Source: Riptortus pedestris (lineage: Eukaryota > Arthropoda > Insecta > Hemiptera > Alydidae). Taken from it: a stretch of DNA of 64,000 bases. Positions 10,671 through 22,700 of this stretch are shown in pieces. How positions within the stretch are numbered: position 1 is the first letter of the stretch; each line of letters begins with the position of its first letter. The notes under the pieces were generated by a model. That model made no database searches. It had not been told where the DNA came from and was given only the letters and a program-made list of their open reading frames with translations. The stretch is taken from NCBI GenBank assembly GCA_019009955.1, contig JADPXZ010000008.1, positions 372,001 through 436,000 of the forward strand. The letters run 5' to 3'. Made by a program: the position numbers and the translations under genes.

Positions 10671-11841
10671 TCCCTTAGGAGAAATCAAGTATTGAAGTCT
10701 TCAAATCATGACGCGATTTTCAAAAAAAATGTCAAATGTCCATCGATCCTAACCAGAAGATAACCAAAAAAAAGCGGTCCGTTTCTTCGATCGTCGCCAA
10801 ACTCGTTATATAAGCGTTTCATGAAAAACTAAGGGTAAAGTTCGTTAATGGCTGAATGTAAGCCAGTTGGAGAGGAGGGGACGGATTGAAAAATTGTGTG
10901 AAACCAGTCTTATTGCAAATAAAATGTACTATAAATATTGTTTACATTTATTCTCTGTCGTTTATATTCAAGGATTTTCGAAAATTGTCTTCAAATGTCC
11001 ATCACTCCTAACTAGGAGATGACGAAAATGAGGTCCGTTGAAAATTAGATGTTCTGAATATTAACAGATTTCCCATAAATAAAAAATGAATAAAAGCTCC
11101 ATGATATATTCTCTTATTGTTTAAGTGCTAGCCAAAAGCCGGGGGTTTACTAAAGGCTGAATGAAAAAATGCAAATATCTCGGTTAATATTCAAGATAAA
11201 GAATAGATTTATATAAGAATATTTAGAGAACATTAAATGTGCAATATGATTGGTTCTATACAGTTTTTCGATCCGACTTATAATATGGAAGATATTTTGA
11301 ATTTTCGAAATCCCCTAAACCCCCTCCTCTGCGATTATTCCGATTTCTTGAACTTGATCTTTCGTTTTCATTAAACGTTTAAATAAGTCTGATAAAGATC
11401 AAACAATAACTGCGACCGCTCGAGCAAGTAATAAGCAAGTATATATAATTTCATTTTCGCCATCTCCTAGGTAAGACCGATAGACATTTGAGGAAACTGT
11501 TCGAAAATTTCGACAGAAGTACAACCTCAATAGCTGATTTCCGTTAAAGGAATTCTGCTAAAACAGGATGCCATGGGCAAGGAGACTATTTCGAAATCTC
11601 CCGAAAGTAGAAAGAAGTTCCTTCCAATTAGTGAAGAACATTTGCATAGCACTCTATCCGTGTAAGGAAAATAAATGCAAGGGAAATTGTTCAAATCGAA
11701 AAACCGAGAAATGAAGAGGGTTTTTATTAAGTTTACTTTCTATGACTGAAACAATTTCCTCGCCTTCCATAATACAATCATCCACATACAACCATGCCAG
11801 GAAACTTGTTGAGAATCACAAGCAAAACCCTCCCGCCAGTT
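10671..11841 (-). repeat. Long inverted repeat, right arm (1.2 kb)
   Basis: Reverse complement of 6531-7712. The two arms are separated by 2,958 bp. Unlike the left arm it is not flanked by the CAGCCTCCTTCTAATG direct repeats, so the left position carries extra duplication history. Confidence 0.85.
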
Positions 11842-12050
11842 TCAGCTAGGAATCTCGTTATTATGAAATACTGGGTTCCATAAACTTGTGGAGACTTGGG
11901 GAAATATATTACCTCAACGAACTCAATTTCCGAATTGTACCTTGCAGTTATTTAAGCCTCTGCGTAGAAACGGGAATCCAGGTGAGAAAATAAATCCCTT
12001 TCTATTCTACCTTGGAGTTTCCTTTCATAATAAAATATTCCTTGGATGTA

Positions 12051-12357
12051 AAGGGTGTTTTTTTTTAGAGGTATAGAACTTTAAATTGCAATAAAACAAC
12101 GATGGATTATTCGATTGACAAGAATTTTTTTTTTATTCGAAAGATAATCTTGTGGCATTACATTTTAAATATTATACATATACGGCGCAACATGTCACAC
12201 AGCTCGTGCCACAATTGATTTATTGAAAGACACGTTTGGTGACCGCCTAATTTCACGTTTTGAACCTGTGAATTGGCCTCCAAGATCTTGTGATTTAACA
12301 CCGCTAGACTACTTTCTGTGGGGCTATGTAAAGTCATAGTCATAAAAAAACACCCTT
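12051..12357. mobile_element. Rearranged mini-mariner with TA target duplication
   Basis: The ends are inverted repeats (AAGGGTGTTTTTTTT at 12051; AAAAAAACACCCTT ending 12357) and each is flanked by TA (12049-12050, 12358-12359), the mariner target. Inside, a transposase C-terminal fragment (12184-12339, plus strand) is joined to a segment that looks like the transposon's 3' untranslated end in inverted orientation (about 12080-12180). The 307-bp element is therefore an internally deleted and inverted derivative that kept both termini. Confidence 0.85.
12184..12339 (+). pseudogene. Mariner transposase fragment (C-terminal catalytic part)
   Basis: An in-frame stretch of about 51 codons ends at TAG 12337. 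It contains GATCHTARATIDLL and WPPRSCDLTPLDYFLWGY, the latter carrying the third catalytic Asp motif of mariner transposases (PxSPDLxPxDFFLW in the family; here RSCDLTPLDYFLW). The second catalytic Asp should be just upstream of GATCH, but the sequence is rearranged there and lost. Most of the roughly 345-residue protein is missing, so it is not functional. This subtype is common in bugs and ants from general knowledge; only the motif is seen here. Confidence 0.9.
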
Positions 12358-12449
12358 TATATAGTCGATACATACATATTAATGTACCCTATGTTTGATA
12401 TCTGAGACTTTGATTAGGAGCTATCCCAATGCTTGAGAAATGGTCCATA

Positions 12450-12955
12450 GTCGAATAATGTCATGTACATTAAAATCACCCAGGTATTATTTTTTTTAAT
12501 AAAATTATTTTTAAAAATTATAAAAAATAAATTATATAAAATTTTGTATACATAATCCTCTTATCTTCAGACGAATACAAAACTGATAATTATTTATTTT
12601 ATTACAATATGACGCATCTACTATTGTCATTAGCGTTAGATGTATCTATATTTCTTGAAACAAACAAGTTTTTTATTTCTTCTACGTCGCCTCCAAAGAG
12701 TTCTCTTAAGTTCGGACTGAGGTTGAAAGCTGTTCTTGGAAGATCATATTTTTTACAATTGAGGAGAGGACGTGAGACGGTAAGCTGGACATTACAACAG
12801 TCGCAGGTTGGTGAGAATAAGCCTTTCAATAAATAACTATGTGTTAATATTGTGTGTCCGATTCGGACGTGGCCAAGAGCAACCTCCTCTTTTCGGATTT
12901 TGCTAATTGCAGTATTCCAACTCTCGGTAATTTCTTTGATTTGTCGCAGTTAATG
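12450..12955 (-). pseudogene. LINE ORF2 C-terminal fragment and 3' UTR
   Basis: On the minus strand an open frame from about 12955 down to the stop at 12602 reads ...ESWNTAISKIRKEEVALGH, then HTILTHSYLLKGLFSPTCD, CCNVQLTV and ending NSRCVIL. The LGHxRxGHTxLTHSYLL pattern followed by C..CC and LLNC is the tail of the RNase H-containing ORF2 of Jockey/I/R1-like non-LTR elements. The usual His of the C-C-H-C motif (VSHxLLxC) is Arg here (VSRPLLNC). No reverse transcriptase remains. The 3' UTR continues to about 12450. Confidence 0.75.
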
Positions 12956-13031
12956 TCATGTTTTTTGAACTAGACTGACTTCCACCTTTGACATATGAGG
13001 TATTATTTAATGTTGTTGCTATAACAAAATC

Positions 13032-13763
13032 GTGTATGAATCAAGTATGCCCGATCCCTCCATAAAATATTATGACTTTTACCAAGCAAAGTCTTTTATC
13101 CCACAATTATTTAGGGGAGGACTTTCGAAAATTCATATCTCCGTTATTTTACATCGGATCGAAGAATTGTATAGAGTCAATCTTATTGCAAATAAAATGT
13201 ACTATAAATATTGTTATATACACTTATGCTCTATCTTGAATATTAACCGAGATATTTGCATTGTTCAGTTTTCAGCCTTCAGCAAACCCTCACTTCTACT
13301 CATGTTAGACAAACAATACTCTGTCATGTAATAAACCATATTATTCAAAGCTTAAATACCAAATATTGTTTTCAAGAGACGTTTATTCATGCTAATATTT
13401 TCTGGTGACCTCTCCCCTCCCCCCGTCTTAAGTTCTTGGACTAGTAAAATTTGATTGATTCAGATGATAATTATTACCATTCATTATAAATTGCAGTGCT
13501 AGATTTAGTAAATATATTTCAATAAAAATAATATGCTATATTCTGATATATTTTAGTAATTGTTTTTCTTTCAGGTAAAAGGTTGGCAGACCAGTTTGTT
13601 TACATTCCAGACGCTTCCCGTTGGGAGCTTATTATCGTTTGTAATTTATTCACTTCATATTGACGGTGCCGTTATGTTACCAGTATGTAGATTTATCTAT
13701 TGATAAATTTCACAATGGAAATCAGCTTAGTTTATGCAGCCCCTGCGTGATCGACTTTTCAGA
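13032..13763 (+). mobile_element. Family A, long-tail subfamily, 5'-truncated
   Basis: It contains the GGATCGAAGAATTGTATAGA block and the longer 3' section shared with 27240-27755, 32860-33242, 54760-55104 and 62770-63128: CTTAAGTTCTTGGACTA, TTTCAGTAATTGTTTTTC-like, CAGACGCTTCCCG and TACCAGTATGTAGATTTAT. It ends at GGAAATCAGCT, CAGCCCCTGCG and GATCGACTTTT. This section defines a distinct subfamily. Confidence 0.7.
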
Positions 13764-14319
13764 TTTCAGTAGAATTGTTCGTATTAAGCCTTCCTTAGGC
13801 GTGGCCTTCCCCCAAACCTCAATAGGTTCATAAGGGAAATCTGTTACATGTAATTCATATTTGACTCGATAATATTGATCTCAGTTGATAATCAATTGCC
13901 TATTGCAGAGCATTTGAAAATTATAAATATAAGTCATAATATTTAATGGGATTTGCCGGTAAGCTCTATCTATTTGTCCGAGTCACGTTTGCTAGCGAGT
14001 GGATTATGGAATTATACTTGAAATGCTTCAATCGAGGCAGCTCCTCTATTTCTGAGAGATTAGTTTATTTATTTTATCCTCTCACGTGATTTCACTCAAT
14101 TATCTTTCAGATTAACATTATTTTTGATTATAACTTCTCTACATTTCATATGTTCTCGTTGTATTATGTGAAGGTCATTGCCGACAAGGATCCTTTGGTA
14201 TTTCCATCCCTTAATTGTCTCAATCCTTATTTTTTTAATAGATCATTCTTAAAGGAAATCAGCTATTGGTGTTGCAAGGTCGGCTATTGGTTGACGAAAC
14301 CAAGGTCCATTTTAACTTA
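13764..14319. other. No gene seen; small family A scrap
   Basis: Mostly unique sequence. A family A scrap (GGAAATCAGCTATTGG) lies near 14255. Confidence 0.5.
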
Positions 14320-14321
14320 TC

Positions 14322-14372
<51 letters not shown>

Positions 14373-15324
14373 GTAACCTATGTCTGTGATTGATTTTTTT
14401 CGCGAAATTTCACGATAACTTTTCGTTTCAAATGTCATAGACACCATAACTGCATTTTGTTTCTTTCGTGTGTGTTTGTTTGTTTGTTTGTTACCTTTTC
14501 GCGCATAAACGGCTGAATCGAATTTTATGAAACTTGGTATGTATATTACTACTAGCCCAACTTAGACTTTAGGCTATATTCTATATAGGAGTGGGGTTTA
14601 TAAGGGAGGACTGAAATTAAAAATAGCGATATTTCGTTTCCTATTGGTTTTTCGGCAAATATGTATATAACAAACGTTATTTATTTTGTTATTTAGAGTA
14701 ACTTTTGTTATATACACTTTCGTCGTATACCGAAGTATAAATGAGTTATACGCTAAAAATTATAGCGGGAGTCAACAATTTTATTTGCCACGAAAGACTC
14801 AATGGAACTAAATAAAACTCGGTACGTGTATTAGCACTAACACCTTCATTATAATAAGCCATACCAACATTTCTAGCGACGGGCAGGAGTGGTGGTTGTA
14901 AGTGAGGCCTGAGTTTAAAAATAGCTTGTTTGTTACCTTTTCACGCATAAACGGCCGAACCGAATTTTATGAAACTTGGTATGCATATTACTACTAACTC
15001 AACTTAGACTTTAGGCTATATTAATACTCGTCGAATAGGCGTGGGGGTTATAAGGGAGGCCTGAAATTAAAAATAGCGATATTTCGTTTTCTATTGGGTT
15101 TTCTGCAAATATGCACATGACAAAAGTAGTTTATTTTTCCATTTAAAGTAACTTTTGTTATATTCACTTTTGTCGTATAGAAAAGTATAAACGAGATATA
15201 CACTAAAATCTAAAGCGGGAGCCAACAATTTTGTTGGGCACTAACGATTGAACCGAACTTAGCAAAACTCGGTATGTCAATTAGCATTAATTCTTTCATG
15301 ATAATAAGCTATATTAAAATTTTC
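14320..15324 (+). mobile_element. Helitron, 5' end intact, 3'-truncated
   Basis: It starts TCTATATGTATATA at 14320 after an A, followed by (TA)n to about 14369 and the AATTGTAACCTATGTCTG block. The interior has the GTTTGTTTG runs and two tandem interior modules, each starting TTGTTACCTTTTCACGC- or TTGTTACCTTTTCGCGC-like and running to ATAGCGATATTTCG. It breaks at about 15324 in AT-rich sequence without the 3' hairpin. Confidence 0.75.
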
Positions 15325-15702
15325 ATATATCAATATATATATGATTATATATATATACATATATAAAATATCTAATTTTTAACCATTTACTATTGTATTG
15401 CCCCACTTTTACATCACACAGAGTAAAATTCCTTGACAAATGTATAGTGCCTCAAAGAGAATACCTATAATTGGTAAACATTTTGGATTACAACAGTGAA
15501 AATAAAGTTAATGATGTTTTCTGTTTCTTATCAAAAGTTTGCGAAAGTTAACTGCATTAAGAAAGAATTTTATTATTTTTATAGGGGCGCTTAAAAAACA
15601 ATAATCGGCACATTATTTAGTATATACAATAATACTTCTTATTAGTAGTCTGTTTGTTATATATCTTAGAGAAGAACTATTTTAAATTTATATATATATA
15701 TA
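15325..15702. other. No gene seen
   Basis: AT-rich unique sequence. A TA run precedes the next Helitron. Confidence 0.5.
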
Positions 15703-17376
15703 CTAGCTCAGATACCCGGCTTCGCCCGGGAATTTATTTGAGGCTGAATGGTTATGGTATTTTTTTTGGCAAAACTTTACTTTGCACAATATTTTGACAT
15801 TTACCCGTCCCAGTGTTTAGGGTTAATATCCGTTGTTGGCATTTGTTAATAATAAAATTAATTTTTTGTGTAAGTCTTCACTGTCCTCCAAATTGTCATA
15901 TTTCATATTTTGTTATATTGCCATATTTCCCGTCTCCTTTGCATAATGCATAGATTTCAGTTACTAAGGACAAAATATTAACATAGATTTGAATTAATTT
16001 TTCCAGGTGAGGTACCTCATAGTTCAAATTAGAATGAATTGTTGAGCATATCAATATTTCTACGCAAATTACTTGCTCCACACATTGTTCCTGGAGAAAT
16101 GTATAAAACAAAAGTTAATCTAAATAACAAAGTAAACAACTTTTGTTATTTGCTTGTTTGTCAAAAAACAAATAGACAATGAAATATCACGAATTTTTAT
16201 TTCAGGCCTCCCTTATAACCCCCACTCCCGTTCTAACCTAAAAATTTTAATATAGCTTATAATCATGGAAGAATTAATGCTCATTGACACCGAGTTTTTA
16301 AGTTCGGTTTAATCGTTAGTGCCTAATGAAATAGTTGACTCCCGCTTTAGTTTATATTGTATATCTCGTTTATAATTCGGTATAAGAAATAAGTGTATAT
16401 AACAAAAGTTACTCTAAATAACAAAATAAACAACTTTTGTTATGTTCATATTTGCCGATAAACGAATAGAAAACGAAATACCGCTATTTTTAAATTCAGG
16501 CCTCCCTTACAACCCCCACTCCTGCCCGTCCCTAGAAATGTTGGTATAGCTCGTTATAATGAAAGCGTTAGTACTAATACACATACCGAGTTTTATTTAT
16601 TTCGGTTGGGTCTTTTGTCCCAAATAAAATTGTTCACTTCTGCTATAGGTTTTAGCGTATATCTCGTTTATAATTCGTTATAAGAAAAAAGTATATATAA
16701 CAAATGTTACTCTAAATTACAAAATAAACAACTTTTGTTCTGTTCATATTTGCCGAAAACCTAATAGGAAACGAAATATCGCTATTTTTAATTTCTGGCT
16801 TCCCTCATAACCCCCACTCCTGCCCTTCCCTAGAAATGTTGTTATGGTTTGTTATAATGAAAGCGTTAGTTCTAATACATATACCGAGTTTTATTTATTT
16901 CGGTTGGGTCTTTTGTCCCAAATAAAATTGTTCACTTCCGCTATAGGTTTCAGCGTATATCTCGTTTATAATTCGGTATATGAAAAAAGTGTATATAACA
17001 AAAGTTACTCTAAATAACAAAATAAACAACTTTTGTTATGTTCATATTTGACGAAAAACCAATAGGAAACGAAATATCGCTATTTTTTATTTCAGGCCTC
17101 CCTTATAACCCCCACTCCTGTTCATCTCAGAGATTTTTAATATAGCCTAAAGTCTAAGTTGGGTTAGTACTAATATACATACCAAGTTTCATAAAATTCG
17201 GTTCAGCCGTTTATGCGTGAAAAGGTAACAAACAAACAAACAAATAAACAAACAAACAAATAAACAAACAAACAGACACCAAAGAAACAAAATGCAGTTA
17301 TGGTGTCTATGACATGTGAAACGAAAAGTTATCGTGAAATTTCGCGAAAAAAAATCAATGTACAGACAGAGGTTAC

Positions 17377-17449
<73 letters not shown>

Positions 17450-17456
17450 TATATGA
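15703..17456 (-). mobile_element. Helitron with three 298-bp tandem modules
   Basis: CTAG at 15703-15706 with the CCCGG-CTTCGC-CCGGG hairpin marks the minus-strand 3' end. TGTAACCTCTGTCTGTAC plus (TA)n (about 17381-17454) marks the 5' side. The inverted repeat AACAAAAGTT...AACTTTTGTT recurs at 16401, 16699 and 16997, an exact 298-bp period. The interior is therefore tandem modules, each with the CTCCCTTATAACCCCCACTC-like block. There is no Rep/helicase coding. Confidence 0.8.
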
Positions 17457-17795
17457 AAATGGATCTTTATTTAGACATAAAAAAAATTATTTAATCTACA
17501 TTTACATTAAATTATGATTTATTGAATTAAGTATTATAATTATTTAGATTAATATTTTTTATTATATTACATACCAATGTATATGCTGTTAATTTGTGAT
17601 TTAGAAAATATGATTATTTTGATTTACATATTTTTTTAATACGTCATATTATATTAACAACCGTACTAACAATAATTGGCCAGACTCTTGGAAACATGTT
17701 TGTAAATATAAGCCAATAAAATTATATATATGTGTGTGTGTGTGTGTGTTACCACTGTGGTGGTCGTAAGTTTTGTTCTAAATGCATTTTCTTGG
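17457..17795. other. AT-rich DNA with a (TG)n run
   Basis: No gene seen. A TATATG to (TG)n tract lies at about 17725-17750, in the position where family A normally has its array. Confidence 0.5.
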
Positions 17796-17815
17796 TTTTA
17801 GCAAACTTCCCTTAA

Positions 17816-18784
17816 CTCTCAGATACACAGTTTCTAGAAAAATATTTGCCACACCTCCTAGCAGAGAGTGGTGGTGTAGTGCTCCGAGTTATGTTCTTTA
17901 TAGGTCTCCCCCTCAAGGTATGTTGTGTGACTGTGTTTAACGGAGTCGTGTGTTTCACCTGTCAATCAGTTTTATCTCCTAGATACCATGCCCCCGATCT
18001 CGTAAGTTTTTTTGAAATCTGTATTTCATAAATATGTACATCAATTAAGTTTTTCTTTATTAAATGGAATCGTATAAACCTATTATTCTATTATTTTGCT
18101 CAAACTTGAGCTTTCAGAAGAACTTGTACAAGGATACGCAGTGACGACAGTAGACGTTTACCAACCGAACTAAGGACGAAGCTTGAAGAGTACAGAGACT
18201 CATAAGACAATACATTGAACTCAAGTACAGAACAGCATAAAAAAAAGTCCCTCCACTACAACGAACAAAAGAAAATGATGTGAACCAAGCAAAACTGAAA
18301 ATAAATGTAGGTGTACTAATTACTGTTGTGAGATTTGCAAAAACAAAATTTGTTTACAACATAGTTCCATGCTTTGTCCTAATTGTAATGCACCTCTGCA
18401 AAAGAAATAAGAATTTAACTTGTATTTTTAAAATGTTTTGATAAGTCTTATCTAAAAGTGATTTCGTGCTACTTATTTTTGATTGAAGTTATATTTAGAT
18501 AATTTTGCATGTGCATTTAAACAATTCCTTTTGATATTTGTGTTTTTTAATTATATTTTAAAAATTATCGTCCACGGTTTTTTTATATTATAATACTTGT
18601 CAATTCTAAAAATTATTTACTTCTTTCAAACAAATACTTCCTCTGTTATGGTTTCTAATCACACACTGAACATTTTAATGCAAAATATATATTAAAAAAC
18701 TGTATTTCCGTAAAAACGGTTGAGGACGATCTCTGAGGTACACGCGCCCGAAGACGGAATATTCTTGACGCGCTCGACCGAGGG
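17816..18784 (+). mobile_element. piggyBac non-autonomous element, copy 1, left end lost
   Basis: The right end CGCGCTCGACCGAGGG is followed by TTAA (18785-18788). The left terminal repeat is missing: TTAA (17812) is followed directly by CTCTCAGATACACAG, which is internal in copies 2 and 3. About 969 bp. It retains the tail of the transposase gene. Confidence 0.85.
18303..18410 (+). pseudogene. piggyBac transposase C-terminal cysteine-rich domain
   Basis: Thirty-five codons ending at TAA 18408 read KCRCTNYCCEICKNKICLQH and then SSMLCPNCNAPLQKK. The spaced C-x-C, C-x2-C, H and C-x2-C pattern matches the zinc-binding cysteine-rich domain that ends piggyBac transposases and binds the terminal repeats. 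The upstream catalytic DDD region is absent; preceding frames contain stops. This copy has Leu (TTA) where copies 2 and 3 have a TAA stop, so it is nearest the coding ancestor. Confidence 0.85.
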
Positions 18785-19199
18785 TTAAGAGTTCATGACG
18801 CAATTTTGAAAAATTTCCTCTAATGTCCATCGATTCACACAATTCGAAATATCTCCGTTAATATAAGTCGGGTCGAACAATTGTTACACAACCAATCTTA
18901 TTAAATGTTCTATAAATGCTGTTATATGTGTGTTTTGTTTTTCACTATCTTGATTATTAAGCGAGATATTTGCATTATATAGTTTTCGGCCTCGAGTAAA
19001 CTCCCACACCAACTCAAGTAATATTAACAGCAACGTGTTACATCATAAAGCAATTTATTTGAAGTTAAAATGCCAAATATAGTTCTCATTGAACTTTTAC
19101 TTGTTGAGATAAATCTAAGTAGGTGATGCACGTGGGAAATCTGCTTAGTCTACGTAGCCCCTGCGTGACGGACGGTTTTTTTTTACTATTTTGTAAACC

Positions 19200-19776
19200 C
19201 ATATTCCTACTAATCATTTTAAAAGAAACAGATATCAGCATGTTTACTGATGAATAATCCATTATATTTACTCTTACATCGCGAAAATTTAAAGCATATG
19301 TGGGCAACCACCGGCCAGCGAAACATTTTGAAAACCCAATTAAACACAAATATTATACTACTTACTCCAAATTTTTTTGTGCGTTTGGCAGTACTTATAA
19401 ATGAAAAACAGTTGTTTTCAATGATGAAAGTTAATAAATCAAAACATAGTAGAAGGCTGACCGACGATAATTTGGAAAATTCTTTTCGTCTTTGTATCAG
19501 TGGAATTAATCCAAACATCGATGGATTAATTTCCCAATTTCAAGCACAAGTGTCTCATTGATTTCGGTGTCGCTATTTAACTTTCGTTGTTTGCAATAAT
19601 TCCAAATTTTACGATTTAATTATAATGTTGTACCTATTTTTTTTTTCATTTCATTTTGTTATTTTAATAAATTGTATTATAATTACATTGTCGTATAATT
19701 TCATGTCTGATATCTATCGTTAAAAATTATGAACACTACTTTACAATGCACTACTGTCATAGGTTGCCCATACCTG
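19200..19776 (+). mobile_element. hAT element 3' portion
   Basis: The 3' terminus GGTTGCCCATACCTG ends at 19776; its reverse complement CAGGTATGGGCAACC is a typical hAT end. The start is uncertain: a weak match to the inverted end (CATATGTGGGCAACC) lies at about 19296. Compared with the reverse copy at 33950, the subterminal G/C-rich stretch (GTTGCGGGCC region) is deleted here. Confidence 0.7.
19250..19561 (+). pseudogene. hAT transposase C-terminal fragment
   Basis: An open frame of 103 codons. Its second half, FSMMKVNKSKHSRRLTDDNL then ENSFRLCISGINPNI and ending QVSH, matches the C-terminal end of hAT (Charlie/ZBED/GTF2IRD2-like) transposases, where F..MK..KSKHR..LTD..L is conserved. The first half is not recognisable and may be non-coding. 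The RNase H-fold catalytic residues lie far upstream and are absent. Confidence 0.75.
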
Positions 19777-22700
19777 ATTTTGTCATCTCAGCTTCCTCAA
19801 TAGCTCGTTATTCGAAACAAAACCCGCTAAAACACCAAATTTGCCCTTATGTCGTTAACCGTTAGACTGATGAAAAAATTGCTTCGGACAAAAGTTGTAG
19901 TAAACTTAATATGCAAACAAGATTGATTACTTTAAATGTTTCGATCAGGTTCATAACTGTGGCATTTCAATTTTTTTTTTATTTTACCGCACAATTGCCC
20001 TGGGGTATTTCTGGCCGTTGACAAACTAGATCTTTCATATCCGTATAAATTCCTAAATATGAAGTTTGGTTTCAAATTCTCGAAATCTGCTGTCGCTATA
20101 AAGCAAAATAACAATCAATCAATATATATAATTTTAAAATTCAAATTGATGTTGTTTATGGCACTCATTTACGACGATTTGCGAAGATTCTAGAGAAGTT
20201 TTGTATAACTGTGTGAAGTGAGCAATCTCCATAGCTCCTTTTTCCAAAGCCAACTAAAAACGTGTTTTGCCGTCTGCTATTTTGTACCTGCCCATGAACG
20301 TGGAGCTTTGAATATCTCTTTAATAATTTCCGATGTCATGAAAGTTAATACAGTGACATATTGAAAATATATTTCCCTCTCAATGTCATTACTCATTTCT
20401 AACTGGATATACATATTACAGTACAGCATATACATACTCCATTTGACAGGCTTTCATTAATATATCAGGATCGGTAGTCTTTCCGAACAATAATTATTTA
20501 AACAAATAGGAAGCCTACCATTCTTCCTATATTGAACTCGTGTTTAACAATTCTAAGCCTGCCACGAACAGGGGACACTGTGCTTGTGTTTCAAGAGATG
20601 CCAGTTTCAGTATAGCCCGGGGTGGGTTAAATTTTCAACAATGGCTTGGATGAAATTATTCCCTATTAACCATAGAGAGTTAAAGTAAAATTATGGCAAA
20701 CCCTTAGCCGCCTTTGTTCTTTATAAAGGGATATATTTATATCGCTTCATATTTGAAACAAAACGTAGTCGTTTAAAAAAAAAAAAAAAAAGTCAGTTAT
20801 CAGTTTAAAGATGATAATAACTTTTGAAACATTAGAAATTAATTTCATAATCAAATTTTCTTCTTCTATGAATTTATCTATTAATAAAGTACCGATGGGG
20901 CTGACTTTCACATATCTCCCACCGTGGTACTTTTGTCAATCCTGTACCAACTGTCGGGTACAGATTTCAAAGAAGCTAAATTTCTATTTCGTTAAGTGAG
21001 ATATTAATTAATTTAAATCCAAAGTCTCCTGATCCGAGATATGCGCCACTTACACATTATATGTAAAATAGCGCCTATAGATAAATTTCTAACTTTATTT
21101 TATTTACTGATAACTGTACTTTAACATATTGACAGAACTAGATATAAAGTTTACAACAGCAAGTATAAAAAAAGTGAGTTATACAAATCAAACAAACAAA
21201 AAAAATTATTAGCGTATTAACTCTGGGTATACAGAAACATAAAGTGAGGCTATATTATAAATTACATTCCTGGAAAGTGGTATGACATTGCAGTCTATTT
21301 TATAAAATTAAATTGTTAGAATTACTCATCTACTTAATTATTCAAAGAATAAAAATGAGAGTAACCACCAATCCTAAAGTGGAAATAAAATATTTCAACA
21401 AATAAAAAAAAAGAAATTGCAAAATAAGAACAGCTAGATTATATGAATTCGTGTGTCCTGTCGTGTTTAATCTATACTGTTAACCGGGCAAAAAAAAAAT
21501 TATTTCAGCATTGTCAGCAAGTGTGACATTTGACATTAAATTTCAATAAAATACCTATGAAACGGGTGTCCAGCTTTGATGAATGAGGCCCCAAATCCTA
21601 TAGATGTTTTAGGATAGCATCCGAAACAATCATAATTTTTTTGTTAGAGGCCGCTTTACTGTGTTTACTCAGGCTTTTAGGGATTGAACGTAACCGGGAA
21701 TTTCTTCTTTTTTTTCTCTCTTCCTTATTACATCCATAAATTCATAATTATTCATAGGGTCTATCTTTCCTTTAGCTTTCAGATTTCGGGGGCTGAAATT
21801 AATAAAAGACCGACAAAAACCATAAATATATTTTAAAAGCACAGAATGTGGAACGAATGTTTGCAATAATGTATTTTTTTCATTTCTATTTTCTTTAAAT
21901 AAAATAACTACTTATTTAATGTATCTTTGTTTGAAATCGTTAGAATAACGTTTGTAAATCATCGAAACTATAATTAATATACTTTTAAGGCAACATCACA
22001 AATAAAATCATATTTTTTAACAAAGGTAATTATTTTCTACTATGGCATCTAATAAACAAGTTCGCAACGAAGGTTTTATTATATTTGTAGAGTTTCTTCA
22101 GTCTTTTTGTCAGAATTAATATATCTGTTAGTTAAAAACTTACCTGAAAATAAAAATTAAAAAGTATTAAGGGTAGTACAAGATATTTTCAAATACTTTT
22201 CACAACTGAAATTGTCACCGTTATTGACGGACGGTGTATATATATTACAATTTTAAATATCGAATACCGCTATAAATATTAAAATATATAAACATACATA
22301 TTCTACTTATTGCATATTTCAAAAATGTGAAATACAATATAAAAGACGTGCAAAAGAAGTTGAACGAGTTGATAAGTGTGATTCACATTTCCAATGTAAT
22401 TAAAATCTCTCTAAATAATTCTTCAGTATATTTAAATGAATGTTGATATAATATTCTTAGAATGATATAAATTGTCTCAAGTTTTGAAGGATTAAAGAAT
22501 GTATGTACCACGTGAAAAATATCAAAAATACATGCTTATATTTTGTACTTATTGTATATAATATAAAATTTAGTGAAACTACAGTTTAGAAGAATTATTT
22601 TGTTGGTGTTTTTGTGGTGAAAATATTTTTTTCATTAGAAGTAGAATTATTTCAATAGTTTTTAGTGAAACATAAACATTCCTCCGTTCTAGAAAAAATA

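Larger units (their letters stand above)
17796..19172 (+). mobile_element. Family A copy interrupted by piggyBac
   Basis: The left piece TTTTAGCAAACTTCCC leads into TTAA at 17812-17815. After the piggyBac the family resumes at 18789 (GAGTTCATGACGC, TCCATCGATTC). It runs to GGGAAATCTGCT, the CGTAGCCCCTGCG hairpin and GACGGAC at 19172. The TTAA in the 5' palindrome served as the piggyBac target. Confidence 0.75.

Noticed and set aside
6531..11841. A giant foldback transposon with 1.2-kb inverted ends
   Set aside because: The arms have no shared terminal motif or target duplication and are mosaics of known repeats, so an inverted segmental duplication is the simpler reading.
12609..12836. 75-codon plus-strand frame
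   Set aside because: Exact antisense of the LINE ORF2 tail on the minus strand.
16401..17037. CRISPR-like array (regular repeats with spacers)
   Set aside because: The 298-bp periodic units are homologous along their length, so this is a tandem module of a Helitron, in a eukaryotic genome.
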